Shown here one piece after another: positions 7,207 through 8,276 of a DNA stretch of 8,276 nt (the stretch's first letter is position 1; each line of letters opens with the position of its first letter). The notes below the pieces were generated by a model that saw nothing but the letters and a program-made list of their open reading frames with translations, ran no database searches and had not been told where the DNA came from. The translations under genes were made by a program, and so were the position numbers. Source of the stretch: Tissierellaceae bacterium (lineage in GTDB: Bacteria; Bacillota; Clostridia; Tissierellales; Tissierellaceae); contig JARICQ010000046.1 of the NCBI GenBank assembly GCA_029264075.1, positions 1 to 8,276 on the forward strand, in the 5' to 3' direction.

Positions 7207-7365
7207 CTATTCTTTTGAGAACTGACTCTTGTCTGCTCCACATAGAGGGCAAACCCAATCTTCTGGTAAATCTTCAAAAGATGTTCCTGGATCTATTCCA
7301 TTATCTGGATCTCCTTCTTCTGGATCATATACATATCCACAAGGATCACATACCCATTTATCCAT
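7207..7365 (-). CDS. Rubredoxin
   Basis: Rubredoxins are small cytosolic electron carriers with one iron held by four cysteines. In anaerobes they feed oxygen- and peroxide-reducing enzymes such as flavodiiron proteins and rubrerythrin. The minus-strand frame encodes 52 residues, the usual length. It begins MDKWVCDPCGYVYDPEEGDP and ends with DWVCPLCGADKSQF. The iron ligands are Cys6, Cys9, Cys39 and Cys42 in two CPxCG-like knuckles (CDPCG, CPLCG). The aromatic core residues Tyr11, Tyr13, Phe30, Trp37 and Phe49 are present, as is the acidic DPGTSFEDLP segment. ATG (7365-7363) is preceded by AAGGAG (7380-7375 on the minus strand) at 9 nt spacing. The gene converges on engB and ends 9 nt from the shared terminator palindrome. 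No redox partner gene is visible nearby. Confidence 0.96.
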   Translation of the reverse strand: MDKWVCDPCGYVYDPEEGDPDNGIDPGTSFEDLPEDWVCPLCGADKSQFSKE

Positions 7366-7536
7366 TTATACATTCTCCTTTCATAATATAATCATAACTA
7401 TAATACCCATGATAACACTCAATAAACAGAAATACAAATAGAATTTATCCTATAATAAAGATTAAATTCAAGAAAAATTGGGTAAAGAAAGATTAGGTGC
7501 AATAGACGTAATGCTGATAAGATAGAGGTGATAAAA
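7366..7536. other. Divergent intergenic region between rubredoxin and the kinase-like gene
   Basis: This AT-rich gap of 171 nt must hold the rubredoxin promoter (leftward) and probably one for the rightward pair. A plus-strand TATAAT lies at 7451-7456 without a good -35. TTGGGT (7478-7483) is 17 bp from AATAGA (7501-7506), a weak pairing. On the minus strand, TTGAGT (7422-7417) lies upstream of several TAT-rich candidates, none at ideal spacing. I see no strong hairpin, riboswitch or operator. Confidence 0.4.
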
Positions 7537-7926
7537 ATGGAATTTCGATATAAAAGCATAGTGTGCTCTGACTTAGAAAAAATAAAAGATTTCATAGAGG
7601 AGATACTGGATAAAATATATCCAATAATAGAGGATGAAGACACTATGTTTGACATAAAATTGATATTGAATGAGCTAATAATCAATGGAGTAATGCATGG
7701 AAATCAATGTATAAGTTCGAAGTGTATAAAACTCTTGCTAGAAATTACAGATGAAAAATTAAAGATTGAAGTTGAGGATGAGGGCAAGGGCATAAATTAC
7801 GATTTCATTTCTTACGATCCAAAAAGCTTAAAATCCTGTGGGAGAGGACTTGTAATAGTCAATGGTCTTTCTGATGAGTTTTATATAAAGAAAAATAAGG
7901 TAATAGCCGTTAAAGAACTCAACTGA
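7537..7926 (+). CDS. ATP-binding protein, RsbW/SpoIIAB-like (putative anti-sigma factor serine kinase)
   Basis: The 129-residue product has the GHKL-type ATPase fold used by small anti-sigma kinases such as RsbW and SpoIIAB. The N box ELIINGVMHGN (46-56) has Glu46 and Asn50 in the expected places for catalysis and Mg/ATP binding. The G1 box is VEDEGKGI (79-86), with Asp81 as the likely adenine contact. The G2 segment is CGRGLVIVNGLSDEF (101-115). Length and motif spacing suit HATPase_c_2 kinases rather than the much longer histidine kinases. ATG 7537 follows GAGGTG (7525-7530) by 6 nt. An in-frame GTG at 7528 overlaps that ribosome binding site and is less likely. No STAS-domain antagonist or sigma factor adjoins it, so its partners are unknown. 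It could regulate something other than a sigma factor. Its stop overlaps the next gene's ribosome binding site. Confidence 0.82.
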   Translation: MEFRYKSIVCSDLEKIKDFIEEILDKIYPIIEDEDTMFDIKLILNELIINGVMHGNQCISSKCIKLLLEITDEKLKIEVEDEGKGINYDFISYDPKSLKSCGRGLVIVNGLSDEFYIKKNKVIAVKELN

Positions 7927-7941
7927 GGAGGAAAAAATTAG

Positions 7942-8276
7942 ATGAAAAAGCAAGTTTTTATATTAGCTTTGATCTTAATCTTTAGCCATATGGGCCCCTG
8001 GTTTTCATATGGACAGAGTGAACTTGATGCTAGCTTAGAAAGAGCAATATCCAAGGCAAAGGAATTGATTGAGATTTCAGAAGAGTATGACAAGTTTTAT
8101 TCAGATGTAAATCAATATGATGGGGATATGAAGTTCAACCTAAGATGGAGCGATAGCTCGGAAGCTTTAAATGATATAAATATTACAATGGATATAGATG
8201 GAGATCTGATATCCTATAGCAAATATCCACTTGATCATGGGGAAGCAAGAAATAAGCTAGCAGAATATTCAAGAGA
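7942..8276 (+). CDS. Exported protein, probably with YcdB/YcdC-type repeats (3' end outside window)
   Basis: The visible 111 residues start with a signal peptide: MKK, then a hydrophobic core VFILALILIF, with a plausible cleavage after SYG (residue 24). The mature part has an amphipathic helix (LDASLERAISKAKELIEIS), then EEYDKFYSD and a strand-rich section with LRWSD and INITMDIDGDLISY. This order (helix, 'YDKF', 'xxWSD', then 'VxxDGxIxSY') resembles the YcdB/YcdC repeat domain of large exported or S-layer-anchored clostridial proteins. I infer this from memory of the pattern, with moderate confidence. ATG 7942 has GAGGAGG at 7925-7931, which overlaps the TGA of the upstream gene (7924-7926), so the two are probably translated together. 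Total length, and any SLH or anchoring domain, lie beyond the window. Confidence 0.7.
   Translation, partial: MKKQVFILALILIFSHMGPWFSYGQSELDASLERAISKAKELIEISEEYDKFYSDVNQYDGDMKFNLRWSDSSEALNDINITMDIDGDLISYSKYPLDHGEARNKLAEYSR

Noticed and set aside
7203..7441. Two plus-strand open frames of 62 and 70 codons
   Set aside because: They lie opposite the rubredoxin gene and its upstream region. Their low-complexity products (His/Leu- and Ser/Pro-rich) resemble no family I know, and neither has a good ribosome binding site.
7528..7536. GTG start for the RsbW-like gene
   Set aside because: It overlaps the GAGGTG ribosome binding site and leaves no site of its own upstream. ATG 7537 has correct spacing.
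1..8276. CRISPR arrays, insertion sequences, prophage genes or a novel defence system
   Set aside because: No spaced direct repeats, transposase, integrase or defence-like gene set is visible. Nearly all of the window is explained by conserved housekeeping genes.

Overview
The window comes from a low-G+C Gram-positive anaerobe, most likely a clostridial or Tissierellia-type Firmicute. The coding DNA is AT-rich with heavy use of AGA/AGG and ATA codons. Genes carry strong GGAGG-type ribosome binding sites. The gene order tig-clpP-clpX-lon-engB is typical of Clostridia, and a rubredoxin lies next to it. Species cannot be assigned from the sequence alone.

Layout. Positions 3-647 hold the C-terminal three quarters of a DegV-family lipid-binding protein, cut by the left edge. 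A stand-alone tRNA-Leu(UAG) gene follows (734-817), with its own -35/-10 promoter and an intrinsic terminator. Next comes the protein quality-control cluster: tig (trigger factor, start reassigned to 973), clpP and clpX, packed with gaps of about 20 nt and closed by a strong terminator (4168-4198). lon and engB (overlapping by 14 nt) form a second unit. A perfect 32-bp palindrome overlaps the engB stop codon and serves as the terminator of a convergent minus-strand gene. That gene, at 7207-7365, is a 52-residue rubredoxin, easily missed because of its size. After a 171-nt divergent intergenic region, two genes run rightward: a small RsbW/SpoIIAB-like ATP-binding (putative anti-sigma kinase) protein, and the start of an exported protein that resembles YcdB/YcdC-domain proteins and runs off the right edge.

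How the genes work together. Trigger factor meets nascent chains at the ribosome exit. ClpX unfolds substrates and feeds them to ClpP. Lon is a self-contained second ATP-dependent protease. EngB is a GTPase for 50S subunit assembly. Together they form a protein synthesis and turnover neighbourhood. All key catalytic residues of ClpP, ClpX, Lon and EngB are present, with no frameshifts.

Most of the window is conserved core genome. I found no convincing new biological system. The right-hand end is the least ordinary part: an orphan anti-sigma-like kinase, probably translationally coupled to an exported protein, beside a hidden rubredoxin. It merits the most follow-up.
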